This document shows, in pieces, positions 27,081 to 36,131 of a stretch of DNA of 55,524 nucleotides. Within the stretch, counting starts at the first letter, position 1. Every line of letters starts with the position of its first letter. Source of the DNA: Candidatus Rifleibacteriota bacterium (GTDB lineage Bacteria > Muiribacteriota > Ozemobacteria > Ozemobacterales > Ozemobacteraceae); assembly GCA_018818125.1 (NCBI GenBank), contig JAHISQ010000047.1, positions 1 to 55,524 on the forward strand, in the 5' to 3' direction. Position numbers and translations under genes: made by a program. The notes beneath the pieces are model-generated. The model made no database searches. It was not told the DNA's origin and saw only the letters and a list, made by a program, of their open reading frames with translations.

Positions 27081-28241
27081 ATGGGCTTTTTTGCAAATCA
27101 GATGCGTTCAGTAATTGAGTGGAAGGATGCCGATCCCGATCTTCTGATCTGGAAATGGAACGGCACTAACGACGAGCTGAAAGACGCCTCAAAACTCATT
27201 ATCAACCCGGGCCAGGCCGCCATCTTCGTTTATGAAGGCCAGATCAAGGCCATTCATGATTACCCCGGCCTGTTCGAGCTCAAAACCGCCAACCTGCCCT
27301 TCTGGACCAGCATCAGCAAGATCATGCAGGGGTTCACCTCCGAACACAAAGCCAACATCTATTTTATCCGCATCTCCACCTTCCTTAACCAGAAGTGGGG
27401 CACTAAATCACCGGTTAAATACACTGATCCGGTTTACAAGTTTCCGGTCGGCATGCGTGCTTTCGGCAACTTTTCTTTCAGCATCACTGACGTGCGCAAA
27501 TTCTTCACCGAATTTTCCAGCAACGCCGATGTATACCCAATCAGCGCCATTCGCAACGTAATTGTTGACCGCATCATGCTGCCAATGACCGATGTATTCG
27601 CCACCAGTGGCTTCAGCTATGCCGATATCGACAGCAAGCGCATGGAACTCTCAAAAAAGCTCGCTGAGCTGGTTGCTCCAGAATTTCTGCCACTCGGCTT
27701 TGAAATGTCTGATTTCCGCATCGAAAACACCGATTTCGACGAAAAAACCCAGGAACGCATCGACAAAATATCAGATAAAATGGCAGATGCACACGCTATC
27801 AACGCCATGGGCAATATCAACACCCAGGGTCTCAACGCTTACTCGACCATCGAACGCCTCAACGCCATGAATACCGCTGCCGCTAACCCGAACGGGATGG
27901 CCGGCATGGGCGTCGGCATGGGCGCAGGCATGGGACTAGGTGCTGGCATGGGCATGATGGGTGGTATGGGTATGCCACAGCAGGCTCAACCGGCTGCAGC
28001 AGCAACCATTAACTGTTCATGCGGCGCGGCCATGAACCAGAACGCTAAATTCTGCCCCGACTGCGGCAAACCCAACAGTCAGGGCAAAGTTGCCTGCATC
28101 GGCTGTGGAGCCCAGATCAAAGAGGGCGCCAAGTTCTGCCCTGACTGCGGCAAACCACAAAGTGCCAGCTGCCCCAAATGCAGCGCATCGATACCCGGCG
28201 GCGTAAAATTCTGCCCCGAGTGCGGCGAAAAAACCCAGTAA
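27081..28241 (+). CDS. SPFH-domain protein with triple C-terminal zinc ribbons
   Basis: Residues 1-260 form an SPFH/virion-core-like domain (NPGQAAIFVYEGQI, the KFPVGMRAFGNFSF strand region, a helical tail around KISDKMADAH). A low-complexity Met/Gly linker (about 275-305, GMGVGMGAGMGLG) leads to three CxxC-x(n)-CPxCG zinc ribbons, each ending in KFCPDCG or KFCPECG. The length is 386 residues with no transmembrane helix. Related YdjL/YdjI-type proteins assemble on membranes, and the zinc ribbons likely mediate partner binding. GGAGG precedes the ATG at a good distance. A strong terminator follows. Confidence 0.85.
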   Translation: MGFFANQMRSVIEWKDADPDLLIWKWNGTNDELKDASKLIINPGQAAIFVYEGQIKAIHDYPGLFELKTANLPFWTSISKIMQGFTSEHKANIYFIRISTFLNQKWGTKSPVKYTDPVYKFPVGMRAFGNFSFSITDVRKFFTEFSSNADVYPISAIRNVIVDRIMLPMTDVFATSGFSYADIDSKRMELSKKLAELVAPEFLPLGFEMSDFRIENTDFDEKTQERIDKISDKMADAHAINAMGNINTQGLNAYSTIERLNAMNTAAANPNGMAGMGVGMGAGMGLGAGMGMMGGMGMPQQAQPAAAATINCSCGAAMNQNAKFCPDCGKPNSQGKVACIGCGAQIKEGAKFCPDCGKPQSASCPKCSASIPGGVKFCPECGEKTQ

Positions 28242-28256
28242 TTCAGCGTTTATAAC

Positions 28257-28297
28257 GCAACAAAAAAACCGCCGGTGACGGCGGTTTTTTTTGTTGC
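28257..28297. terminator. Bidirectional terminator
   Basis: The stem GCAAC-A(n)-CCGCCG pairs with CGGCGG-T(n)-GTTGC around a GTGA loop, with A and T tracts on the two sides. It serves the convergent SPFH and sigma54-activator genes. A nearly identical hairpin occurs at 34559-34596. Confidence 0.9.
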
Positions 28298-28310
28298 GCG
28301 ATTAAACACG

Positions 28311-29903
28311 CTAAGATTTTTTACCAAACGAGATCTTGTATTTGCGCAGCTTACCGCGCAACGTGCTTGAATTAAGCCCAAGAATTTCTGCAGCACCACC
28401 CGGCCCCTCGATACGCCCATTTGTTTTTTCCAGCATTCTGGCAAGATGCGCCTTAACAAGGGCATCCAGCGTCTGCTCAACAGTGACAGCACCGTTTGCG
28501 CTGACGACGCGCAAGGGCATATAATCGAGCGGAATCTCTACGTGCCTGCCGTTACTGACAATCAACCCGCGCTCAACAACGTTCTGCAGCTCTCTGACAT
28601 TACCAGGCCAGTCATATTTCATCAGTCGCTCCAGGGTTCCCGGGGCCAGGCCAGGACTGGCCTTCAAGTTAAGTTCTCTCGACTTTTTCACGATAAAATA
28701 CTGTATCAGCGGCAAAATATCTTCTTTTCTTTCGCGCAAAGGCGGCAGCTCAATAGGGAACACATTAAGTCTGAACCAGAGATCCTCGCGAAATTTTCCA
28801 CTACGAACCATTTCCAGAAGATTGCGATGTGTTGCTGCAATTACCCGCACATCAACTTTCAATGTCTGCTGACCACCCACTCTCTCATACTCTTTTTCCT
28901 GAAGCACTCTAAGAAGCTTGACCTGAGCTTCCATGCTAAGTTCACCGATTTCATCCAGAAAAATAGTTCCATTATTAGCACGCTCAAAACGCCCTTTTTT
29001 ACCCGAAACTGCACCAGTAAACGCCCCTTTTTCGTGACCGAACAACTCGCTGTCAAGCAATGATTCGGGCATTGCGCCGCATTGAACTCTTACGAATGGA
29101 CCTTCTCGTCTGAGACTTGTCTGGTGAATTCTTTTGGCGATGATTTCTTTTCCTGTACCAGTTTCGCCAAGCAACAGTACCGGGCTTGTGGTTTTAGCAA
29201 CGATGTTCACCATTTCCATTACTCTTCGTAAACCAAACTCTGTGCCGACAATCAGCTCACTGTCGACTCTTTCCAGATCGGTTCTCATCGCCTGGTTTTC
29301 GTCAGCCAGACTTTCTTTAAGCTGCAGCAGATCAAGGTATCTGATAGCATTACTCATTGCGATGGAAAAGGGTTCTCTTATCGACAGCAGCAGCTCAACT
29401 TCCGGTGTCTTGTAGATGTTTCTGCCTTCCTTAGCAACAACCAGGCTGCACTCACGAAAACTTCCGGTGCCAATGTCGATCTTTGCCAACGAATAGCGCT
29501 CGATGTTGGGAAAAATCTTTAATATAGGTTCTGGAAACATGCCAAAATTGTCTACTTTGATCGGGCTTCTATTTTTGCCTTCAAAGGCTTCCAGTTTATG
29601 AACATCTTCGCTGCTCAGCCAAACGATTGGCTCACGACGATTTGTCGGTTCGTTAAAAATTCTTTTACCATATCTGGCGACTGAAAAAATCTCCAAACCA
29701 CCGTCACCAGAATCTTTTGCCAGAAACATTCCCATCATATCCATGGGAACATATTTACGCATGTAATCGAAAGCAGCCTTTAGAGCCTCAGAAATATCAA
29801 GACTGCTGTGAATTCTCAACGCTACTTCGCGAAAAAATTCTTCGGTGCTACCAGGCTTCACTTCGACCTCCATCAATTCTTTTTCCAAATTCTGCACAGC
29901 CAC
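28311..29903 (-). CDS. GAF-domain sigma54-dependent activator (NorR/FhlA-like)
   Basis: The N-terminal 190 residues form a GAF-like sensor (EEFFREVALRIHSSLDISEA, then YVPMDMMGMFL). A coiled-coil linker leads to the AAA+ domain with Walker A GETGTGKE, the intact sigma54-contact loop GAFTGA, and Walker B GTIFLDEIGELS. A Fis-type helix-turn-helix closes it (PGGAAEILGLNSSTLRGKL). The length is 530 residues. It is transcribed away from the RND efflux pair, which has a sigma54 promoter, so it probably activates those genes in response to a ligand or oxidant sensed by the GAF domain. The ligand is unknown. Confidence 0.9.
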   Translation of the reverse strand: MAVQNLEKELMEVEVKPGSTEEFFREVALRIHSSLDISEALKAAFDYMRKYVPMDMMGMFLAKDSGDGGLEIFSVARYGKRIFNEPTNRREPIVWLSSEDVHKLEAFEGKNRSPIKVDNFGMFPEPILKIFPNIERYSLAKIDIGTGSFRECSLVVAKEGRNIYKTPEVELLLSIREPFSIAMSNAIRYLDLLQLKESLADENQAMRTDLERVDSELIVGTEFGLRRVMEMVNIVAKTTSPVLLLGETGTGKEIIAKRIHQTSLRREGPFVRVQCGAMPESLLDSELFGHEKGAFTGAVSGKKGRFERANNGTIFLDEIGELSMEAQVKLLRVLQEKEYERVGGQQTLKVDVRVIAATHRNLLEMVRSGKFREDLWFRLNVFPIELPPLRERKEDILPLIQYFIVKKSRELNLKASPGLAPGTLERLMKYDWPGNVRELQNVVERGLIVSNGRHVEIPLDYMPLRVVSANGAVTVEQTLDALVKAHLARMLEKTNGRIEGPGGAAEILGLNSSTLRGKLRKYKISFGKKS

Positions 29904-29924
29904 AAACTATCATATTTAACACTA

Positions 29925-29942
29925 ACTGTCACTGGAAACAGT
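29925..29942. promoter_or_regulatory. Possible activator-binding palindrome
   Basis: ACTGT and ACAGT are separated by eight bases, about 90 bases upstream of the sigma54 promoter, a usual distance for an upstream activating sequence. A further ACAGT-like half lies around 29975. Binding by the neighbouring activator is inferred. Confidence 0.45.
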
Positions 29943-30027
29943 CGTAAACTATCAAATAAGACAGAACACTCTTTTAGCAACAGTCATTTCTTTTGTTCAC
30001 AGAGCTCCACAGCCAGTTAGCATAACA

Positions 30028-30043
30028 TGGTACAACTTTTGCT
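30028..30043 (+). promoter_or_regulatory. Sigma54 promoter of the RND operon
   Basis: TGGTAC-N5-TTGCT matches the -24/-12 consensus (TGGCAC-N5-TTGCW) with one change and exact GG-GC spacing. It lies about 46 bases upstream of the adaptor gene and beside a sigma54 activator gene. Confidence 0.8.
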
Positions 30044-30088
30044 ATACAGACTTAGTAAAAGCAAATTCACTACCAAGGACGCCAAACA

Positions 30089-31303
30089 ATGAACACAAAA
30101 TCCGGCAAAACAATCTGGATCGCAATCGGGGCTTTCGTCAGCATTCTTTGCCTCATATTCTCTCTGCAAAACAATTCGGCTAATGCAGGGTTGAAAGACG
30201 AAAAGAAGGCTTCTTTTGACGAGGCATCAACCAAGAATGGAGTTCCGGTTAAACTGTCGCCGGTTACCAGGCGAAAATTTCTCAAAACCATAAATGTGTA
30301 TGGAAAGGTAGAATCTTACCAGAGCACCTTTGTTTCGCCCAAAATTGCAGGTATAGTCGAAAAACTGCATGTCGACGAAGGAGCTCGCGTTGAAAAGGGC
30401 AAAACCGTATTGTTCGAGATCGACAACCTTAAGCTTCAACAAAAAGTCGACAACGCCAGACAGAACATTTCCATAGTCCTGGCGGTCGAAAAAGAGCGCA
30501 AGGCACTTCTAAGAAAAGCTGAAATCGATCTTAAAAAGAAATCCAGCAGCTTTGCCCGCTACAAATCTCTGTTTGACAAAAACGCCGTAACCAAAGAAAC
30601 TTTTGACGCCCAGGAAGCAGATTTCCTGTCTGCTTCCGCTGAAGTAGAACTTAAAAAGGCCGTCCTGGAACTTGGACAGGCAGAGGCTAAGCAGGCAGTC
30701 ATAAACCTGCAGATGACAGAAAGAGATCTGGCAGATTCAATAATCTTAGCCCCAATCAACGGCTATGTCAGCGAAAAACTCATTGAGATCGGCGAAATGG
30801 CTCAGCCCGGCAAACCGGCGTTAAAGATCGACAACACCACCAAACTGCTGATCAGCGCCTATATCCCTGCTGAGTACAACTCCAGCATCACTCAAGAAAA
30901 GACCGAAGCCGAGCTGACCGTAAACGGCGAACCCCTTGCTACAAAACTGAAAGTTACCTACGTAAGTCCTGTCATTGACCCCAAAATGCACATTTTTGAA
31001 ATCAAGAGCCTGATCGAAGAGAACAGCTTCAATCTTAAACCTGGCCAGTCAGTTCAGCTGAAACTGTTTATCGACGAACATTCAACCATTACCGTACCAA
31101 CAGCTTCATTAATCGAAAACAACAACGAATGCGCTGTTTTTACCTGTGAAAACAGCATTGCCAAACGAATTGTTGTTACGAAAGGAGATGAGTTTGAGGG
31201 TTGGACAGAAATTTTAAATCCAGAACTGATTGTCGGCAGCACGGTCATTTCTGAAGGTCAGTTTTTAATCAATGACAGCTCACCAGTCGCAGTAATCGAA
31301 TAG
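30089..31303 (+). CDS. RND efflux periplasmic adaptor (membrane fusion protein)
   Basis: One N-terminal membrane anchor (about residues 8-26) is followed by the lipoyl half-motifs (VEKLHVDEGARVEKGKTVLF and DSIILAPINGYVSEKLIEIG), an alpha-hairpin coiled coil (about 120-215) and beta-barrel and membrane-proximal domains. The length is 404 residues. It would bridge the inner-membrane pump encoded ten bases downstream to an outer-membrane channel, which is not in this operon. Transcription from the sigma54 promoter just upstream is likely. Confidence 0.92.
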   Translation: MNTKSGKTIWIAIGAFVSILCLIFSLQNNSANAGLKDEKKASFDEASTKNGVPVKLSPVTRRKFLKTINVYGKVESYQSTFVSPKIAGIVEKLHVDEGARVEKGKTVLFEIDNLKLQQKVDNARQNISIVLAVEKERKALLRKAEIDLKKKSSSFARYKSLFDKNAVTKETFDAQEADFLSASAEVELKKAVLELGQAEAKQAVINLQMTERDLADSIILAPINGYVSEKLIEIGEMAQPGKPALKIDNTTKLLISAYIPAEYNSSITQEKTEAELTVNGEPLATKLKVTYVSPVIDPKMHIFEIKSLIEENSFNLKPGQSVQLKLFIDEHSTITVPTASLIENNNECAVFTCENSIAKRIVVTKGDEFEGWTEILNPELIVGSTVISEGQFLINDSSPVAVIE

Positions 31304-31312
31304 GAGCAGCCA

Positions 31313-34300
31313 ATGTTTCTAGCCACAGCATCAGTCAAAAGACCTGTCGCCATGTCATCTCTGTTAATCGGGCTTACGCTCCTCGGCATCTATTCATACC
31401 TTAAAATGGGTCTTGAGCTAATGCCCAAAATTGACATTCCGTATGTCACCATCGTAACGGTATATCCGGGCGCCAGCCCGGAACAGATCGAAACAGATAT
31501 TGCCAGACGTATCGAAGACAAGATGATGACCCTTGACGGCCTCAAGCACATCAATTCATCCTGCATCGAAAATGTCTGCCAGACAATGCTTGAATTTAAT
31601 CTCGGCATCGATGTTAATGTCGCCGCTACCGATGTTCGCGAAAAACTCGATCTGGTCAAACAAGATCTGCCCGAAGATGCAGAAGATCCAAAAATTCTCA
31701 AATTTGACATCAATTCCAAACCGGTAGCAAATTTGGCACTCACAGGCGTAACCGGAATTGACGACATTTACGACTATGCTGACAATACTCTCAGAGACAA
31801 ACTGTCGATTACCGAAGGCGTTGCCGATGCCGAGTTGATCGGCGGCGCAAAACGCGAAGTTCAGATTTTGCTGGATCGTGATCGACTGGCCGCCAGAGGA
31901 CTGTCATCTCTTGAAGTCATGCGAACAATAAACTCTGCGGTTAAAACTATTCCAGTCGGGCGAATCATAGGTGAAGGCCGTGAAATCAGCGTCGAATTTA
32001 ACAGCGATGTCGGCAAAATAGAAAACCTTCTCGGACTTCAGATCCTCGACAAAAACGACGGCAAGGTAATCTATCTTAAAGACATAGCTACTGTAAAAAT
32101 GGCATCAGAAGAGCTGAGACAAGTTGCTTATCACAACAACGAGCCATGCATAGCCATCAAGATTATCAAAAGGAGTGACGCCAACGCAGTCAAAGTTGTT
32201 GAAAAGCTTAAAGAAGCAGTTGCAAAGATACAGCCCACGTTACCACAGGGCATGAAACTAGAATGGGTATCAGACGACGCCAGATTCATACAATCTAACG
32301 CCGACAGCGCCTGGGAAAACATTTTTCAGGGCATCATTCTCACGTCTTTAATTCTATTTCTCTTCCTTTACGATCTTAAGCTGCTATTGATCGTAACTAT
32401 AACCATGCCGCTCAACATTGTAATCGGGTTCTTTTTTATGCAGTGGGCTGGCTATACGCTTAACCTGTCTACACTTATCGCCATTGGTATATCGGTCGGC
32501 ATTCTGGTAACCAATTCTCTTGTCATTCTTGAATCCATAATGAAAAAACTTGAGGAAACAGGCGACCCGAAAAGAGCAGCAATTGAAGGAACCAGCGCCT
32601 GCACAGTAGAAATTCTGGCGAGCAGCGGCACCAATATAGTAGTTCTGTTTCCAATCGCAATGATGGGAAGCATTATCGGCCTGTTTCTCAAGCCCCTGGC
32701 ACTGACAATGCTCATAATGACTGCTGTTTCGCTCTTTGTTTCCTTTACTGTCATTCCTCTGCTCAGCTCGCTTTTACTAAAAAAGGCTGATACAAATAAC
32801 TCCGGGCTGCTGAGAAAAGTCGAACGCAAATTTAACAGTGGACTACAGTGGGTCATCAATAAATACACCGGCATTCTCAAACTTGCCCAGGAAAGGAAGA
32901 TTGTCGGTGTTGCAATTATTGCCGCGGCAGTTCTTCTGCTTTTCCAATCCCTTTCACTGGCGCCAATAATTGGTGGCGGCTTCATGCCAACAGCCGACAT
33001 GGCTGACATCACCGTCAAACTTGAGTTTCCCACCAGCTACAGTCTCGAGAGGACAAAACAAAGAGCACTGGAAGCAATCGAAATCGCCAAAACCATTCCA
33101 GAAGTCACCTCTGTTCTAAGCGCGATAGGAAAGGTATCGGGGTCTCTGGGCAAGTCATCTGAAGGTGTTTATCTGGCAGAGATAAATCTGAGAATCTCTG
33201 ACAAGGACAAAAGAACAACTGGCCTCGCCGAGATTTTGAAAATCACCGAAAACAAGTTCAGCAGATTCACCGACGCAATTATCGGCATCAGCATTCCCTC
33301 GCCCAGCGGCGGCAGTAATGCTCCGTTACAAATCGAAATATCTGGTGAAAAATTAGCTATTCTCGACCAAACGGCTTTGCAGCTTAAAGAAGCAACCGAA
33401 AAAATTCCCGGATTCACCTCAATCGACACAACTGTGCGGGCCGGAAAACCTAAAATCAGAATATCGCCACGAAGAGCTGTTCTCAGCGAATCTGAAATTC
33501 CTGCAATTAGTCTCGGAACTTCGCTGCGCGGCAATCTTGCCGGCCTGACAGCAGCAACCTTCAAAAAGGGCGACAGAAACTTTGATATAGTAGTGAAATT
33601 CGCCGAGAAACAGGGTTCAAAGCAAATTGAAGAGTTCAGCTTCAAGGGAAAAGATGGAAAATCGATTTCATTGGAGAACCTTGGCAAGATTGAACAGGTA
33701 ATAGCGCCAATTCAGATTACTCGAAAAGATAAACAAAGAATTTCCAGGTTCGAGTCATTCCTGGAATCCTCTCTACCCCTTGGAAATGCCGTCAACAAAG
33801 TTAACGAAATTCTTAACAATGGTGTATTGCAGCCAGGCTACGAAGCAAAAGTAAGTGGTCAGGCAGAAATGATGGGTGACGCACAGAGGAATCTGGCTGA
33901 AGCCGCAATAATAGCGATGGTACTGGTCGTTTTGACCCTTTCCGCAATCATGGAATCATTTCTGCAACCAGTGCTGATTCTTATGACCCTGCCGCCAACC
34001 ATTATTGGCATGCTTTGGGGCTTGTATCTGACCGGCAATTCCATTTCAATTTTTGCCATCATGGGTGGCGTAATGCTGATCGGAATCGTTGTTAACAACG
34101 CAATTCTTGTTCTTGATCATTATAACCACCTTGTTCACGAAGAGAACGTCCCGAAAAAACAGGCTATTATTCAAGCATCTGGCGAGCGCTTCCGACCGGT
34201 AATAATGATTACCATCGCGGCAGTTCTTGGTATGCTGCCAATGGCATTCGGCACCGGCATTGGCGCTGAAATGCGCTCTGACGTCGGCATAGCCTCAGCT

Positions 34301-34402
34301 GGCGGCATTCTATCTTCAGGGCTTATTTCGCTGTTCACAATTCCGATTATTTATGGTTTTTTCCTGAAAAACGAAAAGCCGAATAATACCAATCCTACTT
34401 AG
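31313..34402 (+). CDS. RND efflux permease (HAE-type) lacking canonical proton-relay residues
   Basis: The 1029-residue product has the duplicated RND plan: twelve transmembrane helices and two large periplasmic loops (about 35-335 and 560-850). N-terminal PVAMSSLLIGLTLLGIYSY and the VYPGASPEQIETDIARRIED segment are typical. In helix 4, where AcrB has adjacent Asp407-Asp408 (GLLVDDAIVVVEN), this protein reads GILVTNSLVILES. In helix 10, where AcrB has Lys940 (SAKNAIL), it reads VVNNAIL. So none of the three usual relay residues is present. Several Gram-positive and spirochaete pumps also lack the lysine, but loss of both aspartates is less common. Substrate is unknown; the pump may use different coupling. 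Confidence 0.9.
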   Translation: MFLATASVKRPVAMSSLLIGLTLLGIYSYLKMGLELMPKIDIPYVTIVTVYPGASPEQIETDIARRIEDKMMTLDGLKHINSSCIENVCQTMLEFNLGIDVNVAATDVREKLDLVKQDLPEDAEDPKILKFDINSKPVANLALTGVTGIDDIYDYADNTLRDKLSITEGVADAELIGGAKREVQILLDRDRLAARGLSSLEVMRTINSAVKTIPVGRIIGEGREISVEFNSDVGKIENLLGLQILDKNDGKVIYLKDIATVKMASEELRQVAYHNNEPCIAIKIIKRSDANAVKVVEKLKEAVAKIQPTLPQGMKLEWVSDDARFIQSNADSAWENIFQGIILTSLILFLFLYDLKLLLIVTITMPLNIVIGFFFMQWAGYTLNLSTLIAIGISVGILVTNSLVILESIMKKLEETGDPKRAAIEGTSACTVEILASSGTNIVVLFPIAMMGSIIGLFLKPLALTMLIMTAVSLFVSFTVIPLLSSLLLKKADTNNSGLLRKVERKFNSGLQWVINKYTGILKLAQERKIVGVAIIAAAVLLLFQSLSLAPIIGGGFMPTADMADITVKLEFPTSYSLERTKQRALEAIEIAKTIPEVTSVLSAIGKVSGSLGKSSEGVYLAEINLRISDKDKRTTGLAEILKITENKFSRFTDAIIGISIPSPSGGSNAPLQIEISGEKLAILDQTALQLKEATEKIPGFTSIDTTVRAGKPKIRISPRRAVLSESEIPAISLGTSLRGNLAGLTAATFKKGDRNFDIVVKFAEKQGSKQIEEFSFKGKDGKSISLENLGKIEQVIAPIQITRKDKQRISRFESFLESSLPLGNAVNKVNEILNNGVLQPGYEAKVSGQAEMMGDAQRNLAEAAIIAMVLVVLTLSAIMESFLQPVLILMTLPPTIIGMLWGLYLTGNSISIFAIMGGVMLIGIVVNNAILVLDHYNHLVHEENVPKKQAIIQASGERFRPVIMITIAAVLGMLPMAFGTGIGAEMRSDVGIASAGGILSSGLISLFTIPIIYGFFLKNEKPNNTNPT

Positions 34403-34426
34403 TTCGTGCGCACAGCAGAAAGATGG

Positions 34427-34446
34427 ATTCCCGCCTTCGCGGGAAT
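34427..34446. repeat. REP-like hairpin
   Basis: ATTCCCGC-cttc-GCGGGAAT is a perfect eight-base stem of the kind found in dispersed intergenic repeats with the core TTCCCGCCTTCGCGGGAATGA. It sits just after the RND operon; no T run follows. Confidence 0.7.
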
Positions 34447-34558
34447 GACGGGCATCTTATTTGAGCACCTATTTTTTATGATTGGTATAATGTGGGGCGA
34501 CATTTTATTCACCTTCAGTCACTTCTTTGAAGCTGTAGCCCGAATTTTGTCCGCAGAG

Positions 34559-34596
34559 GCAACAAAAAACCGCCAGTGACGGCGGTTTTTTGTTGC
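34559..34596. terminator. Bidirectional terminator between RND operon and barrel gene
   Basis: The stem GCAAC-A(n)-CCGCC pairs with GGCGG-T(n)-GTTGC around AGTGAC. It is almost identical to the terminator at 28257-28297. Confidence 0.85.
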
Positions 34597-34692
34597 GGCT
34601 TTGATTCTGTTTGCGAGAATTCGGCAATCTGCTGAAATTCAGCGAAGCAGAGGAAAAAGCAATTTTAATATTACAAGAATTACCATGACTGA

Positions 34693-35982
34693 TTACTGAA
34701 AGAAGGTTGTCAGACCCAGCACCAGTCGATAGTTGTAACCATAGCGCTGATCGTTGGCGATTGAGATCGGCACCGCCACTTCGAATGCGAAGTTTTCGGT
34801 CGGCGTGTAGCGCAGACCTGGAATGATATCGACTTTGAGGCCTTCGGCGCCCCAGTCTTCACCGGCCAGTTCGGCCATAACCGTTACGTTGTGAGTGTGC
34901 GGGTATTCGATGCCAATGTTGTAATAGAACTTGTCAGCAAGGCCATCGGGGTAAAACTGAGTATTCGGATCGCCGGTCATTACGTAGCCAAGATTGAGAT
35001 GACCGACAATTTTTTCATAGCTTTTGCTGAACGCGGTAAAGATCTCAAAATCAGTCTTGCCAGTGCCCGTGCCCTTGCTGTCATTACCGGTAGGGAACTT
35101 GAAAGCAAGCCCGAACGCGCCGCGCATCTGATACTGTGGGTTTTCAAAAATGCGGTATTTAAAGCCGAGTTTTGAATCACCGGTGCCAGACTCAGCAATG
35201 TCGCGAGTCCAGAGAATGCGCGATTTAATTGTATAATCGACGACCGGAATCATATAGATGACTTCGAGATCGTCGGTAACTGCATAGTTAAAGAAAAGCG
35301 GCAATTCAAGCATATCACCGCTTTCGTTGCTCGCCAACTGGCGGTCATAGACGCGGTCGAGATCAAACCAGCTTGAATGAAAGCCCATCTTGAACGAGCC
35401 GGCTTTGCTCACATCTGCCGAAGTAGTATGCGTCAAACCGGTAAAACCAGCCATATTGCAGGCCAGCACTCTGGTTACAGCCTCTTCGAGCGGCACTGTC
35501 ATCATCGTATCAGAATACAGCGGTGGCAACACAGTACGCGACGGCACCGGCAAAGTGGTCACCGGCGGCAGGTTAAGCGGCTCCTGCGAATAAATTTCGC
35601 GGCCGGCGGCTTGTCGGTTGCCACTTTTGACAACTGGCGCCCGCATCGGGCGCTGAACCGGTACCGGCTCGGCGAATTGCGAAGAAAGACCAGACGGACT
35701 TCCGCTTACATTCCCGGTTATTGGCGGCAAACTCAACTGCTGCGGCGCACCAGATGAACCCTGCGCTACCGTGATCGGGGGCAACGTTCCGGTCTGCCCC
35801 AGATATTCAGGTGCATTCTGGGTCGCACTGTATGGGTCGGCACTTCTGCCCATTGCATTCTGCATTGAACTCGAAAAACCATTCTGACGCAGTTGATACT
35901 GCGAATTCGAAAGGCTCTGCCCCCAGACCGGCGATGCTAACAGCCAGGCTGCCAATGCGACTATTGCGGTATTTCTTTTCAT
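34693..35982 (-). CDS. Exported beta-barrel candidate (outer-membrane protein)
   Basis: A Sec signal (MKRNTAIVALAAWLLASPVWG) is followed by about 150 residues of low-complexity, Pro- and Ser-rich sequence (LPPITVAQGSSG, LPPVTTLPVPS). A C-terminal domain (about 175-430) consists of alternating strands rich in Tyr, Phe and Gly and ends LGLTTFFQ, as expected of an outer-membrane barrel, perhaps of the phenol-degradation MetA-like or transporter type. I use the ATG at 35982 because AAAGGAG lies just before it; an in-frame ATG at 36003 would place this ribosome-binding site inside the gene. It is not obviously linked to its neighbours. No function can be given beyond location. Confidence 0.65.
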   Translation of the reverse strand: MKRNTAIVALAAWLLASPVWGQSLSNSQYQLRQNGFSSSMQNAMGRSADPYSATQNAPEYLGQTGTLPPITVAQGSSGAPQQLSLPPITGNVSGSPSGLSSQFAEPVPVQRPMRAPVVKSGNRQAAGREIYSQEPLNLPPVTTLPVPSRTVLPPLYSDTMMTVPLEEAVTRVLACNMAGFTGLTHTTSADVSKAGSFKMGFHSSWFDLDRVYDRQLASNESGDMLELPLFFNYAVTDDLEVIYMIPVVDYTIKSRILWTRDIAESGTGDSKLGFKYRIFENPQYQMRGAFGLAFKFPTGNDSKGTGTGKTDFEIFTAFSKSYEKIVGHLNLGYVMTGDPNTQFYPDGLADKFYYNIGIEYPHTHNVTVMAELAGEDWGAEGLKVDIIPGLRYTPTENFAFEVAVPISIANDQRYGYNYRLVLGLTTFFQ

Positions 35983-36048
35983 ACCTAGCTCCTTTACGCC
36001 CATTCCCGCAGACAGCCGAGTGCAGCCGCCGACGACACGGACTTTTTA

Positions 36049-36065
36049 CAGCGTATGATACGCTG
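36049..36065. promoter_or_regulatory. Palindrome upstream of the barrel gene
   Basis: CAGCGTAT-g-ATACGCTG is a perfect eight-base inverted repeat with one central base, between clpA and the barrel gene, about 70 bases before the latter's start. It is a possible operator; nothing else identifies it. Confidence 0.4.
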
Positions 36066-36131
36066 CTCGTCCCATCGGCAGGTGTCACGTATTTAATTAG
36101 CATTTGTGAACAACAAAAAAAGTTCACTCAA

